Shown piece after piece: positions 46,943 to 59,908 of a stretch of DNA of 64,000 nt (positions are counted from its first letter, which is position 1; every line of letters starts with the position of its first letter). Made by a program: the position numbers and the translations under genes. The notes beneath the pieces are model-generated. The model saw nothing but the letters and a program-made list of their open reading frames with translations. It searched no databases and had not been told where the DNA came from. The DNA lies in assembly GCA_011799875.1 (NCBI GenBank), contig CM022303.1, positions 736,046,939 to 736,110,938 of the forward strand, written 5' to 3'. Source of the DNA: Thinopyrum elongatum (lineage: Eukaryota; Streptophyta; Magnoliopsida; Poales; Poaceae).

Positions 46943-48499
46943 TGCTACTTGTGAGCTGCGTTGGTAAATCCCCGAAGAGGAGAGGAGATGCAGTACAGTA
47001 GAGATAAGTATTTCCCGTAGTTAAGAACCAAGGTAAACAATCCAGTAGGAGAATCACATAGAACCTCGTTGGCAGCACCTACACACACGAAAAGCAAATA
47101 CTTGCACCCAACGGAAAACAAGGGGTTGTCAATCCCTTGGCGGTTAATTGCGAGGATCAAATCTCATAGTGATAGATAAATAAAGTAAAACACAAAAGTA
47201 AAATAAAAGTAAGTAAATTGCAGCAAGGTATTTTTAGTTTTATATATGATGGAAGATAGACCCGGGGGCCATAGTTTTCACTAGAGGCTTCTCTCTTGAA
47301 GATAGCATACGGTGGGTAAACAAATTACTGTTGGGCAATTGATAGAAAAGCGCATAGTTATGACGATATTCAAGGCAATGATCATGTATATAGGCATCAT
47401 GTCCGAGACAAGTAGACCGACTCCTGCCTACATCTACTACTATAACTCCACCCATCGACCGCTATCCAGCATGCATCTAGGGTATTAAGTTCATGAAAAA
47501 CGGAGTAATGCCTTAAGCAAGATGATATGATGTAGACAAAGTAAATCCAATCAATATGAATAAACCCCATCGTTTTACCCTTAATGGCAACAATACAATA
47601 TGTGTCATGTCCCTTTCTGTCACTAGGATTGAGCAACGCAAGACCGAACCCATCACAAAGCACCTCTCCCATTGCAAGATAAACCAATCTAGTTGGCCAA
47701 ACCAAATCGACAGATTGGAGAGAAATACAAAGCTATAACAATCATGCATATAAGAATTCAGAGAAGACTCAAATAATATTCATGAATAATCTGATCATAA
47801 ACCCACAATTCATCGGATCCCAACAAACACACCACAAAAAAGGAGTACATCGAATAGATCTCCAAGAAGATCGAGGAGAACATTGTATTGAAGCTCAAAG
47901 AGAGAGAGGAAGCCATCTAGCTACTAGCTATGGACCCGTAGGTCTGTGGTAAACTACTCAAGGTTGATGTAGAAGCCCTCCATGGTTGATTCCCCCTAAG
48001 GCAGATCACCAGAAAAGGCCTCCAGATGGGATCTTGATGGAACAGAGACTTGCGGCGGCGGAAAAAGTATTTCGGCTGGCTCTTTGTTGGTTTGGGAATA
48101 TTTGAGAATTTATAGTGGAAGAATTAGGTCAAGAGGTGCCACGAGGGGCCCACGAGCCTAGGAGGCGCTCCCCTGGGGGGCGCCTGGCAGGCTTGTCGCC
48201 TCCTCGTGGCACTTCAGGTCTTCTCCCGAAGCTTTTGGTGTTTCTTCTAGTCCATGAAAAATTAATGCAATGTTTTTTCTCCGTTTGGACTTCGTTTGGT
48301 ACTATTTCCCTAAAAAGCCAAAAACATGCCGAAAACAGCAACTGGCACTGGGCACTGAGTGAGTAGATTAGTCCCAGAAAATAATATATAATTGCATAAT
48401 AAACATCCAAGATTGATACTATAATAGCATGGAACAATCAAAAATTATAGATACATTGGAGATGTATCAGCATCCCCAAGCTTAATTCCTGCTTGTCCT
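46943..48499 (-). mobile_element. Minus-strand LTR and polypurine tract of a Gypsy element
   Basis: On the minus strand the LTR runs from TGATACATCTCC at 48469 to the end CAAGTAGCA at 46943, related to the 41828-43303 LTR. To its right, minus-strand AAGCTTGGGGATGC is the polypurine tract, so this is a 3' LTR. Its interior is cut at 48500 by the second Athila-like element. Confidence 0.82.
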
Positions 48500-49974
48500 T
48501 GATACATCAATTTTGCATCATGTTTTATTACTGTTATTTACAAAGTTTTTGTCCAATATGACACTTCATGGAGTTCTAATGCCTTTTCTCTCTTAATATG
48601 CAAGGTTTACACAAAGAGGGAGAATGCCGGCAGCTGGCATTCAGGGCCTGAAAAAGCTACAGCAGAGATACCTATTCTGCACATCTCCAAATGGGCTGAA
48701 ATTTCACAGAGAATTGTTTTGGAATATATAAAAAATACTGGGCCAAAGAATCACTGGAGGAGGCCAACCAGGTGCCCACATGGCACCTGGGCGCCCCCTG
48801 GGGCGTGCCCTGATGCCATGTGGAGCCCCTGGCCCACCTCTGGCCCTCTCCTTCAGGTATATAAGTCATTTTACCCTAAAACTTTTATGGGGAGACTTTC
48901 GGGATGAGGTGCCAGCGCCACGAGGCGGAACTAGAGCAGGAGCATTTTTGCTCTCCGACGGGCAGATTCCGCCAGGGACACTTCCCTCCTGGAGGGGGAA
49001 ATCGAAGCCTTTGTCATCACCAACAACCCTCGCATCGTGGCGGGACCAATCTTCATCATCATCATCAACAGCACCATCTCATCTCAAACCCTCGTTCATC
49101 TCTTGTATTCAATCTTTGTATGAAAACTATAGATTGCTACTTGTAGGTTGCTAGTAGTGTTGATTACCTATCGTAGTTGATGCTAGTTGGTTTGCTTTGT
49201 GAATTAGTAAATGTTCAGATCCTTTATGTTATTCAATACCCGTCTAATCTTGAATATCATGATGATGAGTGAGTAGTTACTTTTGTTCTTGAGGACATGG
49301 GAGAAGTCTTGTCATAAGTAATCATGTGAATTCGGTATTCATTCGGTATTTTGATGATATGTATGTTGTGATTCTCTTAGTGGTGTCATGTGAACGTCGA
49401 CTACATGAATGCATTGTGGGGTAGTAATTAGATGATGGGTTGCTAGAGTGACAGAAGCTTAAACCCCAGTTTATGCGCTATTCCTTAAGGGGCTGATTTG
49501 GATCCACACGTTTATTGCTATGGTTAGACTTTGTCTTAATTCTCTTTTCGTTGTTGCGGATGATTGCGAGAGGGGGTAATCATAAGTGGGAGGCTTGTTC
49601 AAGTAAGAACAGCACCCAAGCACCGGTCCACCCACATATCAAATCATCAAAGTAGCGAACGCGAATCAAATGAACGTGGTAAAAGTGACTAGATGAAATT
49701 CCCGTGTGTCCTCAAGAACGTTCGCATCATTATAAGTACTTGTTCCAGCCTGTCCTTTGCACTCAAAAGGACTGGGCTATCTTGCTGCACTTTATTTACA
49801 CTTGTTATCGTCACAATTTATCTTGCTATCAAACTATCTGTTACCGCTTATTTCAGTGCTTGCAGAAACTACCTTACTGAAAACCGCTTGTCATTTCCTT
49901 CTGCTCCTCGTTGGGTTCGACACTCTTACTTATCAAAAGGACTATGATTGACCGCCTATACTTGTGGGTCATCA
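48500..49974 (+). repeat. 5' LTR of Athila-like copy 2
   Basis: TGATACATCA to GTGGGTCATCA, 1475 bases, aligned along its length with 10982-12497. It is inserted in the interior of the minus-strand element at 46943-48499. Confidence 0.88.
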
Positions 49975-49985
49975 AGACTATTTTC

Positions 49986-50002
49986 TGGCACTGTTGCCGG
50001 GG
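49986..50002 (+). promoter_or_regulatory. Primer binding site, tRNA-Asp type
   Basis: TGGCACTGTTGCCGGGG, two changes (both transitions) from the expected complement of the tRNA-Asp 3' end. Confidence 0.8.
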
Positions 50003-50080
50003 AGTGAAGCGCCTTTGGTAAGTGGAAATTGGTAAGGAAACATTTTTGTTATGTGCTGAAATTTATTGCTACTTGTCACT

Positions 50081-51084
50081 ATGGAAACTAATCCTTTGAG
50101 AGGTTTGTTCGGGGTATTTTCACCCCAACCGGAAACAACTAGAGTTTCCTCTCCACCACCTATTGAAGCTACTGAAAATATTGCTTAAAAAATTCCTTTT
50201 GGTCTTGTTGAAAAACTGCTAGCTAATCCTTATGCAGGAGATGGTACTAAACATCCTGATATGCACTTGATCTATGTGGTTGAAATTTGTGGATTGTTTA
50301 AGCTTGCAGGTTTATCTGGAGACAGAGCTAAGAAGAAAGTATTCCCTTTATATTTGGAGGGAAGAGCCTTGACATGGTATAGGCTATGTGATGATACTGA
50401 CACATGGGATTGGAATCAGTTGAAATTGGAGTTTCACCAAAAAAATTATCCTATGCACTTGGTTCATCATGATCGGAACTATATCTATAATTTTTGGCCT
50501 CATGAAGGATAAAGTATCGCTCAAGCTTGGGGGAGGCCCAAGTACATGCTTCATACATGCCCCAATCATGAGCTCTCAAGAGAAATAATTCTTCAAAACT
50601 TTTATGCTCGGCTTTCTCGAAATGATCAAACTATGCTTGATTCTTCTTTGGCTGGTTATTTAATGAAGAAGACTATTGAATTGAAATGGGATCTTCTAGA
50701 AAAGATTGGGAGATCGACAAAGGTAATGAGTCAGGTATAAATCTTAAGCTTGATTGTGTTAAATCTTTTATGGAAACTGATGCTTTTCAGAAATTTAGCA
50801 CTAAGTATGGACTTGACTCTGAGATATTAGCTTCCTTTTGTGAATCTTTTGCTGCACATGTTGATCTTCCTAAGGAGAAGTGGTTTAAATACCATCCTCC
50901 CATAGACATTAAGGAAGGACCTCCTGTGGTTAAGGAAGATAAGGTTATTGTTTACAATGTTGATCCAGTTGTTCCTACTGCTTATTTTGAAAAACCACCT
51001 TTTCTTGTTAGAATTAAGGAACACTCCAAGGTTTCTTCTGTGGGTAGAAAGAGTTATGTTAGAACACCTACACATTTTGAGTAA
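50081..51084 (+). pseudogene. Gag of Athila-like copy 2, broken
   Basis: Starts METNPLRGLFGVFSPQPE at 50081. TAA at codon 36 (50186). The Retrotrans_gag core follows: FPLYLEGRALTWYRLCDDTD, WNQLKLEFHQKNYP, a second stop at about 50510, then YMLHTCPNHELSREIILQNF and SSLAGYLMKKTIEL. A frame change near 50700 leads to a C-terminal open stretch to 51084. At least two stops and one frameshift make it inactive. Confidence 0.8.
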
Positions 51085-51780
51085 ATTAAGGTTGAACCTA
51101 GTATTGCTTTAGTTAAAGATGTTTTAGTTGATAAATTAGATGAGCATGTTATTTCATTCTGTGATAATGCATCTAGAATTGCTAGTCCTGATCCTAAGCA
51201 TAAGAATAGACCTGTTGTTGGCATGCCTGTTATTTCTGTTAAAATTGGAGATCATTGTTATCATGGTCTATGTGATGTGGGTGCCAGTATTAGTGCTATT
51301 CCTTTTACTCTTTTTCAAGAAGTAATGAATGATATTGCGCCTGCTGAAATTGAGGATATTGATGTCACTATTAAGCTTGCCGACAGAAATACTATCTCAC
51401 CACTTGGTATTGTCAGAGACGTTGAAGTCTTGTGTGGTATGATCAAATACCCTACTGATTTTCTTGTTCTTGGTTCTTCACAAGATGATTTTTGTTCAAT
51501 AATATTTGGTAGACCTTTCTTGAATACTGTTAATGCTCAAATTGATTGTGCTAAGGAAATTGTTAGTGTCAACTTTGTGGTGTGTCTCATGAGTTTAATT
51601 TCTCTAAGTTTCATAGACAACCCCATGATATAGAGTTGCCTAGCAAGGATGAAATTGTTGGTCTTGCTTCCATTGCTGTGCCTCCTACTGATCCCTTAGA
51701 ACAATATTTGCTTGATCATGAGAATGATATGCATACGAATGAAAGGAATGAAATAGATAATATCTCCTTTAATCAGTAGC
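51085..51780 (+). pseudogene. Aspartic protease region of Athila-like copy 2
   Basis: Retropepsin-like domain. VGMPVISVKIGDHCYHGL is followed by the active-site stretch CDVGASISAIPFTLF (catalytic Asp kept), TIKLADRNTISPLGIVRDVE and the flap/C-terminal FGRPFLNTVNAQIDCAK. The open frame is 51223-51633; the linker continues in another frame to a TAG at 51777-51779, the same TAG seen in copy 1 at 6391-6393. Confidence 0.78.
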
Positions 51781-51785
51781 CTATT

Positions 51786-52732
51786 CTTAAGCACAATTTG
51801 CCTGTTGAAACTCTTGTAGGTCCTCCTCCACCTAAGAGTGACCCTGTTTTTGAATTGAAGCATTTGCCTGATACTTTGAAATATGCTTATCTTGATGAAA
51901 AGAAAATATATCATGTTATTATCAGTGCTAACGTTTCAGATAATGAGGAAAAGAGAGTGCTGAAAATTCTGAGGAAGCATCGTGCGCTATTGGATACACT
52001 CTGGATGATCTTAAGGGCACTAGTCCCACTCTATGTCAGCATAAGATTAATATGGAGCCAGATGCTAAACCCGTTGTTGACCACCAACGCCGATTAAATC
52101 CAAAAATGAAAGAGGTGGTAAGAACTGAAATACTAAAGCTCCCGGAAGCAGGTATAATCTATCCCATAGCTGATAGTAGATGGGTAAGTCTAGTTCATTG
52201 TGTTCCTAAAAAGGGTGGCATTACTGTTGTTCCTAATGATAAGAATGAGCTTATTCCTCAGAGGATAGTAACTGCGTATACGATGGTGATAGATTTTAGA
52301 AAGTTGAATAAAGCTACTAGGAAAGATCATTATCCTTTACCTTTTATTGATCAAATGCTAGAAAGGTTGTCTAAGCACACACACTTTTGTTTCCTAGATG
52401 GTTATTCTAGTTTTTCTCAAATACCTGTTGCACAATCTGATCAAGAGAAAACCACCTTTACCTGTCCTTTTGGAACTTTTGCTTACAGACATATGCCTTT
52501 TGGTTTATGTAATGCACCTGCTACTTTTCAAAGATGTATGACTGCTATCTTCTCTGACTTTTGGGAAAAGATTGTTGAGGTTTTCAGGGATCATTTTTCC
52601 ATTTACGGAACTTCTTTTTATGATTGCTTGAGCAACCTTGATAGAGTTTTGCAGAGATGTGAACAAACAAATCTCGTCTTGAACTGGGAGAAGTGCCACA
52701 TTATGGTTAATGAAGGTATTGTCTTAGGACAC
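51786..52732 (+). pseudogene. Reverse transcriptase of Athila-like copy 2, truncated
   Basis: Same RT as at 6414-7490. A frameshift after LKILRKHRA (about 51985) separates the first part from the main frame (52052-52732). The catalytic region reads VFRDHFSIYG, so the second catalytic Asp is His and the enzyme would be dead even if joined. The frame ends at GIVLGH, where chromovirus copy 2 is inserted. Confidence 0.88.
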
Positions 52733-55700
52733 TATGATGCCCCCGATTCAATCGTACACTAATCATACACGCAAATGTGTATGATCAAGATCAGGGACTC
52801 ACGGGAAGATATCACAACACAACTCTAGACACAAATTTAAGTCATACAAGCTTTATATTACAAGCCAGGGGCCTCGAGGGCTCGAATAAGAAAGCTCGAA
52901 TACAAACGAGTTAGCTTAAGAAAAGATATCTGAGTACAGACATAAGTTAAACAAGCTTGCCTTAAGAAGGCTAGCACAAACAGGGATACAGATCGAAAAG
53001 GCGCAGGCCTCCAGCTTGGGAGCCTCCTAACTACTCCTAGTCGTCGACGGTCTCCACGTAGTAGTAGGCTCCGTCATGGTAGTAGTAGTCATCGATGGTA
53101 TCATCTGGCTCCTGCGATCCGCCATCTGGTCACAGCAATCGGGTATAGGGGGAAAAGAAGGAGCAAAGCAACCGTGAGTACTCATCCAAAGTACTCGCAA
53201 GACTGACATCAGATCTATGCTAAGTATGCATCGGTATCAAATGGAAGGGTTGTATCTGTGAACTAAACTACAGAATGCCAGAATAGAGGGAAAGCCTAGC
53301 CTATCGAAGACTAGCATCTTCAAGCAGCTTGAAGCATTTAGAAGAGTACATAATAGCATATTATAATTAACAAGTATGTTGTAGCATTAGCGCTCAGGGA
53401 TCCTTTCTCGACTCCCTGTGAGAAAGCAATCCTGGAGCCATCATATCCATTTATCATCACTAGTATCTAGTTCTAGTTGTATCGATCGGGATACAACTCC
53501 GAGTGTCCGTTATCAAGGATCCGGCTATTCGAATAGATATACTTCCCTGCAGGTGTGCACCAACTTACCCACCACGCTCGATTAACTCCGACCGGACACA
53601 CTTTTCCGGGTCATGCCCGGCCTCGGTTAAAACAACACGCCGTAGCCCTACCAAGGCTCAACAGAGCGGTCAACACGCCGGACTAACCCTATGCGTGCAG
53701 GGGTCTTGGGCCCATCACGCTTTGCACTCCTGCACATTGCGTACGCGGCCGGTGAGCAGACCTAGCCTCCCATATACAAGAGCAGGCATTCCAGTCCATC
53801 CTGGTGCACGCCGCTCAGTCACTGATATCTGGAGAGCTTCGGCTGATACATACGGCGCAGAGTGCCCATACTTATCCCTGCGTGATGGTTAGTGCTAAAA
53901 GGCCAGAGGCCTACTCGGATCAAATATCCAAACCGTTAGTGCCTTGGGAGCGCGCGGTAACGAGCAGAGACTCATGATCATGTTACCCCGTTGCCCCATC
54001 TCGTGGACTTACGCCAAGGGATAAGAATGCCTAGCCGGGCCACGTAAGATCTCGTGGGTACCCTCCAGGTCAACCCGACTCCACATCACTCGCAACATTT
54101 GCTCGCGCGGGTAGCCCTCAGGGCCGACCCGACTTTATCATGGTTTAGGGTAAAGTCATAGTAACCGTGTGTCCATAACACCAAGGGGAAACCCGAGGAA
54201 TCACCCTCGATGGATTCCCACTCGATGTTACCGACAAGGTGAACTAAGGAGGAATCACCCTCGATAGTTCACTCTTGAAGGGTTGCACGACAGAGTCATT
54301 ATTGGAAGTGGTGAAGGAGGAATCACCTCGATGACCTTGACCGATTAGCTCCACTAAAAAGTTATCATCAGAAGTGCTATATGAGGTATAACCCTCGGCA
54401 CTCGATAGTAACCCTGCAGTGCCGTACAGATAAGGGGGTGTGATGTGATTTGTCGGGCTCTGGTCATCGATCACGTTGATCGAGTCATCTGATAATCCAG
54501 CGGGGGCAACAGGGACAAGGTGTGGGGGTCACTGATGGATCACTAACCAACCTATACTAAGCAGTTTAGGATAATCATGTAAGGTACAATAGCTGGTTAC
54601 AAAAACAGGTTATGCATCAGAATAGGATCATACAAAAGCAGTAGCAGTTCTAATGCAAGCATAAGAGAGAAAGGAATGGGCGATATCGGAATGATCAAGG
54701 GTGGTTTTCTTACCTGGAAGCTCTGCAGCAAAAGCGGGGTCATCAACGGTGTAGTCGGACTTAGGAGCTGCGTCGGTCTCGGGGTCTACTGAAAGAAGAG
54801 GGGGGAGAAACAATAAATAAAAGCAAACAGATGCAACACAGATGAATGACATAGCGATATGCAGTGCTGGTGGCGACCTAATGCAATGCTACACATTGTA
54901 GACGGGCGAAAAAATATCTGTGGATATTTTCCTGGCTCTGGGCAACTATATCGGACAGGTGACCCAGAGGGGAAAGGTTCCATGTTTACAGTGTTAAAGG
55001 CATGTGGCAGCCACACAGAGGGCACCATCAGATTCGTCTCGTCTTTCTGATCAACTTTGATGTATAAAGTGTTTCTATCTGAGCTACGGATGAATTTTCG
55101 AAGATTTAAACAGTTATATGGAATTCCCTGAAAATTGGCTCACAATCTGAGAATTGTTCAGTTTTAACACCACTTAGCTGTTTTCCAAAGGCTATAACTA
55201 TTGTTCTGTAGTTCTAATGGAGACACTTCCTATAAGTGTTTTACTCTACATCAATAGCACTACAAGGCCATGCCCATTGATGGCACTCTAGGTCCCTGTA
55301 ACTTGTTCATTTTCTGCTCTAAAGTTGCTATGGCAATATGTTTGTTTTTCTGTTCCTCAATTAACAGAACATAGCCTTTTGTCATTTTCATAGGATTTAA
55401 TCCATGCCGTACTTGAATTTGGTCCAATGGAGTAACTTGGAGCTTCTCAAGTGTACTACCTGTTCACATCATTTTTATTTATGATAACCCCAGACTTGTT
55501 GCATTTCTGCTGCTGACCCGAGAGCTAAACAGGTTGAAGCGGCAGAAGCTAGCAAGCACTACAGTAACCTTCAGTTACTATTGCAGCGTAGTGCAGGCAG
55601 AGCGGCGGCAACAGCAGCGAGCAGCAAGCAGCGGTGGCAGCAACTAGCAGCAGCAGGAGTAGCAAGCATCAGCAGCAGTAGGTAGCAGTTACGAGAGGAG

Positions 55701-56452
55701 CAGGGGAGCGTGGCTGCGGGGGCGCACTTGGGCATGACCCGAGCGCCGTGCACGGCAGGACGCTGGCGGGCGCGGCCCGGGGCAAGGCAGGGTCACGGGC
55801 GGCGCGCGCGGTGTACACGGCCAGTCGTGGCCAGGGGCGGCTAGAGCGGGAACGGCGGCGAGTTCGGCCCCGACGAGCATGATGGCTACGGGCGCGGCAA
55901 GTCGAGAAAGAAGAGGGGAAATGAGGCTCTGTTGGGCTAGGCCTGCACACTGTGCACTGAGGCCTAGCCAACAGTGGCCCTTTTCTTTTTATTTATTTCT
56001 TTCTTTTCTATTTTCTTTTATTCTCTTATGTAGCATTTTCTTTTAGCTAGCAAATGGGCTTTGTAAAAAGTATGACTTGCCAAATCAAATACTAGGTAAT
56101 GCCTGGCACTGCCACAAAAAGTTCGGTGGTTGAATAATTTCATTTTAATTTTTCTTAATTGGAAATGCATTAAAGTGGCTGTTAAAGTCATTGTTTTTTG
56201 GTTGCTAGGGTCAAATTGGAAATTCCATTAATGTTGGTTTTATTTTTATAATTGCTTTGGGATTATTTGCAACATTATGAACTATTTCATTCTCAGGTTT
56301 GAACAACTTTTATTTTCACTTCATATTTGAATTTCAGTTAGAGTTGGAATTTGAAAGGAGATATGAACCAAAGATGATCAGGACTTGTTAACCATGCTGA
56401 CTTGGCATTATCATAAGGTAATCACTGTAGCTTGATACATGGGGGTGTTACA
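52733..56452 (-). repeat. 3' LTR of chromovirus copy 2
   Basis: 3720 bases. The inner end is TGTAACACCCCC (minus) at 56452. The outer end has mutated from TGTGACGCC to TATGATGCC on the plus strand, two transitions. It aligns with the partial 5' LTR: the last window bases match around 55219-55258. Confidence 0.9.
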
Positions 56453-56470
56453 ATTATCCTCCTCTAAAAG
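56453..56470 (-). promoter_or_regulatory. Polypurine tract of chromovirus copy 2
   Basis: Minus-strand TTTTAGAGGAGGATAATT directly abuts the LTR start at 56452. Confidence 0.75.
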
Positions 56471-56488
56471 AAATTCTCGTCCCGAGAA

Positions 56489-59400
56489 TTAAGAGGTAGA
56501 AGGGAAAAGATCAGGATATTCAGCACGGAGGTTATCCTCGCGTTCCCAAGTGGCTTCATCTTCAGTATGATTTGACCACTGCACTTTGAGGAACTTGGTA
56601 ACCTTCTGGCAGGTTTGACATTTAGTTTCTTCAAGAATGCAGATTAGATGCTCTTTATAAGTAAGATCATCTTGCACGTCGATCAATTTCGGATCCACTT
56701 CACGGTGCAGGTCCTTGAAGCAACGACGGAGTTGCGACACATGGAAGACGTCATGGACATAAGAGAACTTAGGTGGCAATTCCAATTGATAAGCCACTTC
56801 TCCACGTCGAGCGAGAACATGGAAGGGACTAACGTAGCGGGGAGCCAATTTACCCTTGACTCCAAATCGATGAGTGCCTCTCAAAGGAGTGACACGCAGA
56901 TAAGCTAGTTCACCCGGTTGATAGGTTGAACCCCAGTGTTTACAGTCATAATTGCTCTTCTGGTGGGACTGGGCCGCCTTGAGATTATCCCGGACAATGC
57001 GGACTTGCTCTTCAGCTTGTTGAATAATTTCTCGACCAATGAGCATCCGTTCCCCAGTTTCTGACCAATTCAGAGGGGTTCGGCACTTACGTCCATACAA
57101 CACTTCGAAGGGTGCCATCTTCAAGCTGGCTTGGTAGCAGTTGTTATAGGAGAACTCCACATAAGGGAGAGATTCTTCCCACTTCTTGCCAAAAGAGATG
57201 ACACAAGCCCGAAGCATGTCTTCAAGAATCAGATTGACTCTCTCGATTTGGCCTTGGGATTGAGGATGATAAGCAGTGCTCCAGGTTATATGAGTTCCCA
57301 TTGCCTCTTGGAAATTATCCCGGAACTACAAGGTGAATAAACTGCCACGGTCTGAACTGATCTCCTTCGGAATGCCATGGAGGGACACAATTCTGGAGAT
57401 AGACAAGTTTGCTAATTGACTAGTAGTGATCGTCTCCTTGACTGGAGCAAAGTGTGCAACTTTCGAGAATTGGTCGACGACGACAAGGATAGCATCATTA
57501 CCTTTATGTGACTTGGGAAAGCCAGTGACGAAGTCCATCTGAATCTTATCCCATTTCCATTCAAGAATAGGAAGTTGTTGCAGAAGTTCAGCCGGTTTCT
57601 GATGTTCTGCTTTGACACGATGGCAAACGTCACATTCTTCGATATATCGAGCAATGTCTTGCTTCAACTTAGACCACCAGTGCTTCTGACGAATGTCTAG
57701 GTACATCTTGGTACTTCCCGGATGAATAGAGAGAGGGGTGTCATGTGCTTCTTTCATCACCTTCTCTGTCATAAGCTCGAATCGGGGAACCACAATGCGA
57801 TCTTTGAAGTACAAGGTTCCATCTTCAGCAATCGAGAAATCTCTGGATTTAGCTAAGGCAAGATCCTTCTTCATTAGATCAACATGAGCATCTTTGGCTT
57901 GCGCAGACATAATAGCTTTCAGAAGAGTTGGTTCCAAGACAAGGTTATTCAGAGAACCCTGCGGAACTAGTTGAAGGTTCAGCTTGCAAAGCTCTTCATA
58001 AAGACGGGGTTGAGCTTTATGAACCATGTGGTTATTGCAATAAGACTTATGGCTTAGGGCATCGGCCCTGACATTAGCCTTGCCAGGTGCATAGGATATA
58101 CCGCAGTCATAGTCAGAAATAGCTTCCATCCATCACTGTTGACGGAGGTTCAGATCTGGCTGAGTAAACATGTATTTCTGACTCTGATGATCGGTGAAGA
58201 TCTCGCAATGATTACCGAGAAGGTAATGTCGCCACAGCTTCAGTGCATAGATAACTGCGGCAAGCTTGAGGTCATGAACTGGGTAGTTCTCTTCGTGAGA
58301 GCGCACTTGACAAGAGGCATAAGCAATCACCCTGCGTTCTTGCATTAGGACATAGCCTAAACCTTGACGGGATGCGTCACAATAGATTACGAAATCCTTC
58401 TGGGAATCTGGAGGAGCAAGCACTGGGGCTGATGTCAGCTTATCCTTGAGTGCATGGATACTTTCCTGACACTTTTCTGTCCATTCGAACTTAACGCCCT
58501 TGTGAAGCAGATTAGTCAGGTGCTTGGCAATCTTGGAGAAGTTCTCAACAAAATGACGGCAATAGCTGGCAAGTCCGAGACAGCTTCTGACTTGCTTGAC
58601 ATTCTTCGGAGGAGTCCAGTCAAGAATAGCCTAAACTCGTTCGGGGTTGACGGCAATACCATCCTTGTATATTACATGACCAAGGTAGGTTACTTCGGGT
58701 AGCCAGAATTCACACTTGGAATACTTGGTGTATAGTTGATGCTCTCGAAGCTTCTCTAGCACAAGGCGAAGATGTTCAGTGTGTTCTTCCTTATTCTTGG
58801 AATATACAAGGATATCATCCAGATAAACCACGATGAACTTGTCGAGGTATTCCACGAATATATAGTTCATCAGACGAGAGAATGTTGCTGGAGCATTAGT
58901 CAAGCCGAAAGACATGAGGGTGTACTCGTACGGACCATAGCGAGTAACGAATGCAGTCTGGGGAATATCCTCTTCACACACCCGGATCTGGTGGTAACCC
59001 AACCTCAATTCGAGTTCTGAGAAGACCGAGGATCCAGCAAGTTAATCATAAAGATCGTTGATCCGAGGAAGGGGATACTTGTTCTGAATGGTTGCTTGGT
59101 TGATAGGCCGATAGTCTTGTACCAAATGGTTCGTTCCATTCTTCTTCTTGACAAAGAAAGAATGTGCTCCCCAAGTAGAGGAACTTGGACGAATAAAACC
59201 CTGACAGAGTGAATTGTCGATTTCCTCCCTGAGCTCCAAGAGTTCATGAGGCGGCATCTTGTAGGGTCATTTGGAGATAGGAGTGGTGCCTAGTTTCAAG
59301 TCGATGATGAATTTGATAGCTCGCACAGGAGGTATACCTCAGAGTTCTTCTGGAAAAACATCTTGGAATTCGAGAGCGACTGGAATGTTTTCAATTCCCT

Positions 59401-59854
59401 CAAGAGGTGATGCGTTCAACGCATTCAACGAATAAAGCCGTGCTTCGGCATTTTGAACAATCTGAGCATGGTAGCTTACTATCTCAGTCGATGGATGTAG
59501 GAGATGATTGATTTTGGTGGCACAAATGATAGAAGGAGTATGTGCTTTCAACCAATCCATACCCAGTATGAGGTCGATGCTGGAAGACTCCAAAATAATG
59601 GGAGAGACAAAGAACTCCAACCCTTCAATTTCAACGGGAACGTCATGACTAACCATGGAGGTTTGACATTGGCCCGCAGGAGTGTGTACCACTCGCGGGG
59701 TGTTCATGTTCTCACATCTAAGATCGTGCTTGTATGCAAAAATTTCTGACATGAATGAATGTGATGCTCCTGAATCGAATAAAACAAAGGCTGGTACTGA
59801 ATTAACAAGGAGAGTACCCATCACAGTAGCAGGTTGGCCTTGAGCTTCGTTCAA
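56489..59854 (-). pseudogene. Pol of chromovirus copy 2: protease, RT, RNase H, integrase, chromodomain
   Basis: Order on the minus strand: protease 59339-59854 (FVLFDSGASHSFMS); RT 58631-59257 ([40 protein letters not shown], catalytic [11 protein letters not shown] intact); RNase H 58133-58423 ([24 protein letters not shown]); integrase 56489-58129 with zinc region (CDVCHRVKAEH), catalytic D (QMDFVTGFP), D (ISSDRGSLF) and E (GQIERVN); C-terminal chromodomain (TKFLKVQWSNHTEDEATWER, YPDLFPSTS). The frame is broken by stops near 59338, 59268, 59042, 58632, 58131 and 57326, with no domain missing. Catalytic residues survive, so the breaks look recent relative to domain erosion. Confidence 0.9.
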
Positions 59855-59908
59855 ATCAATGTTGTTGGCCTGACCACGACCATAAGGTCTGGCATTGTTT
59901 TTGCGGGG

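Larger units (their letters stand above)
48500..52732 (+). mobile_element. Athila-like Gypsy retrotransposon copy 2, 5' part
   Basis: Plus-strand element with 5' LTR, tRNA-Asp-type primer site, gag, protease and RT, cut at 52732 inside the RT by chromovirus copy 2. The 3' half should continue beyond the right edge. It is a close relative of the 6247-12497 copy. Confidence 0.88.
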
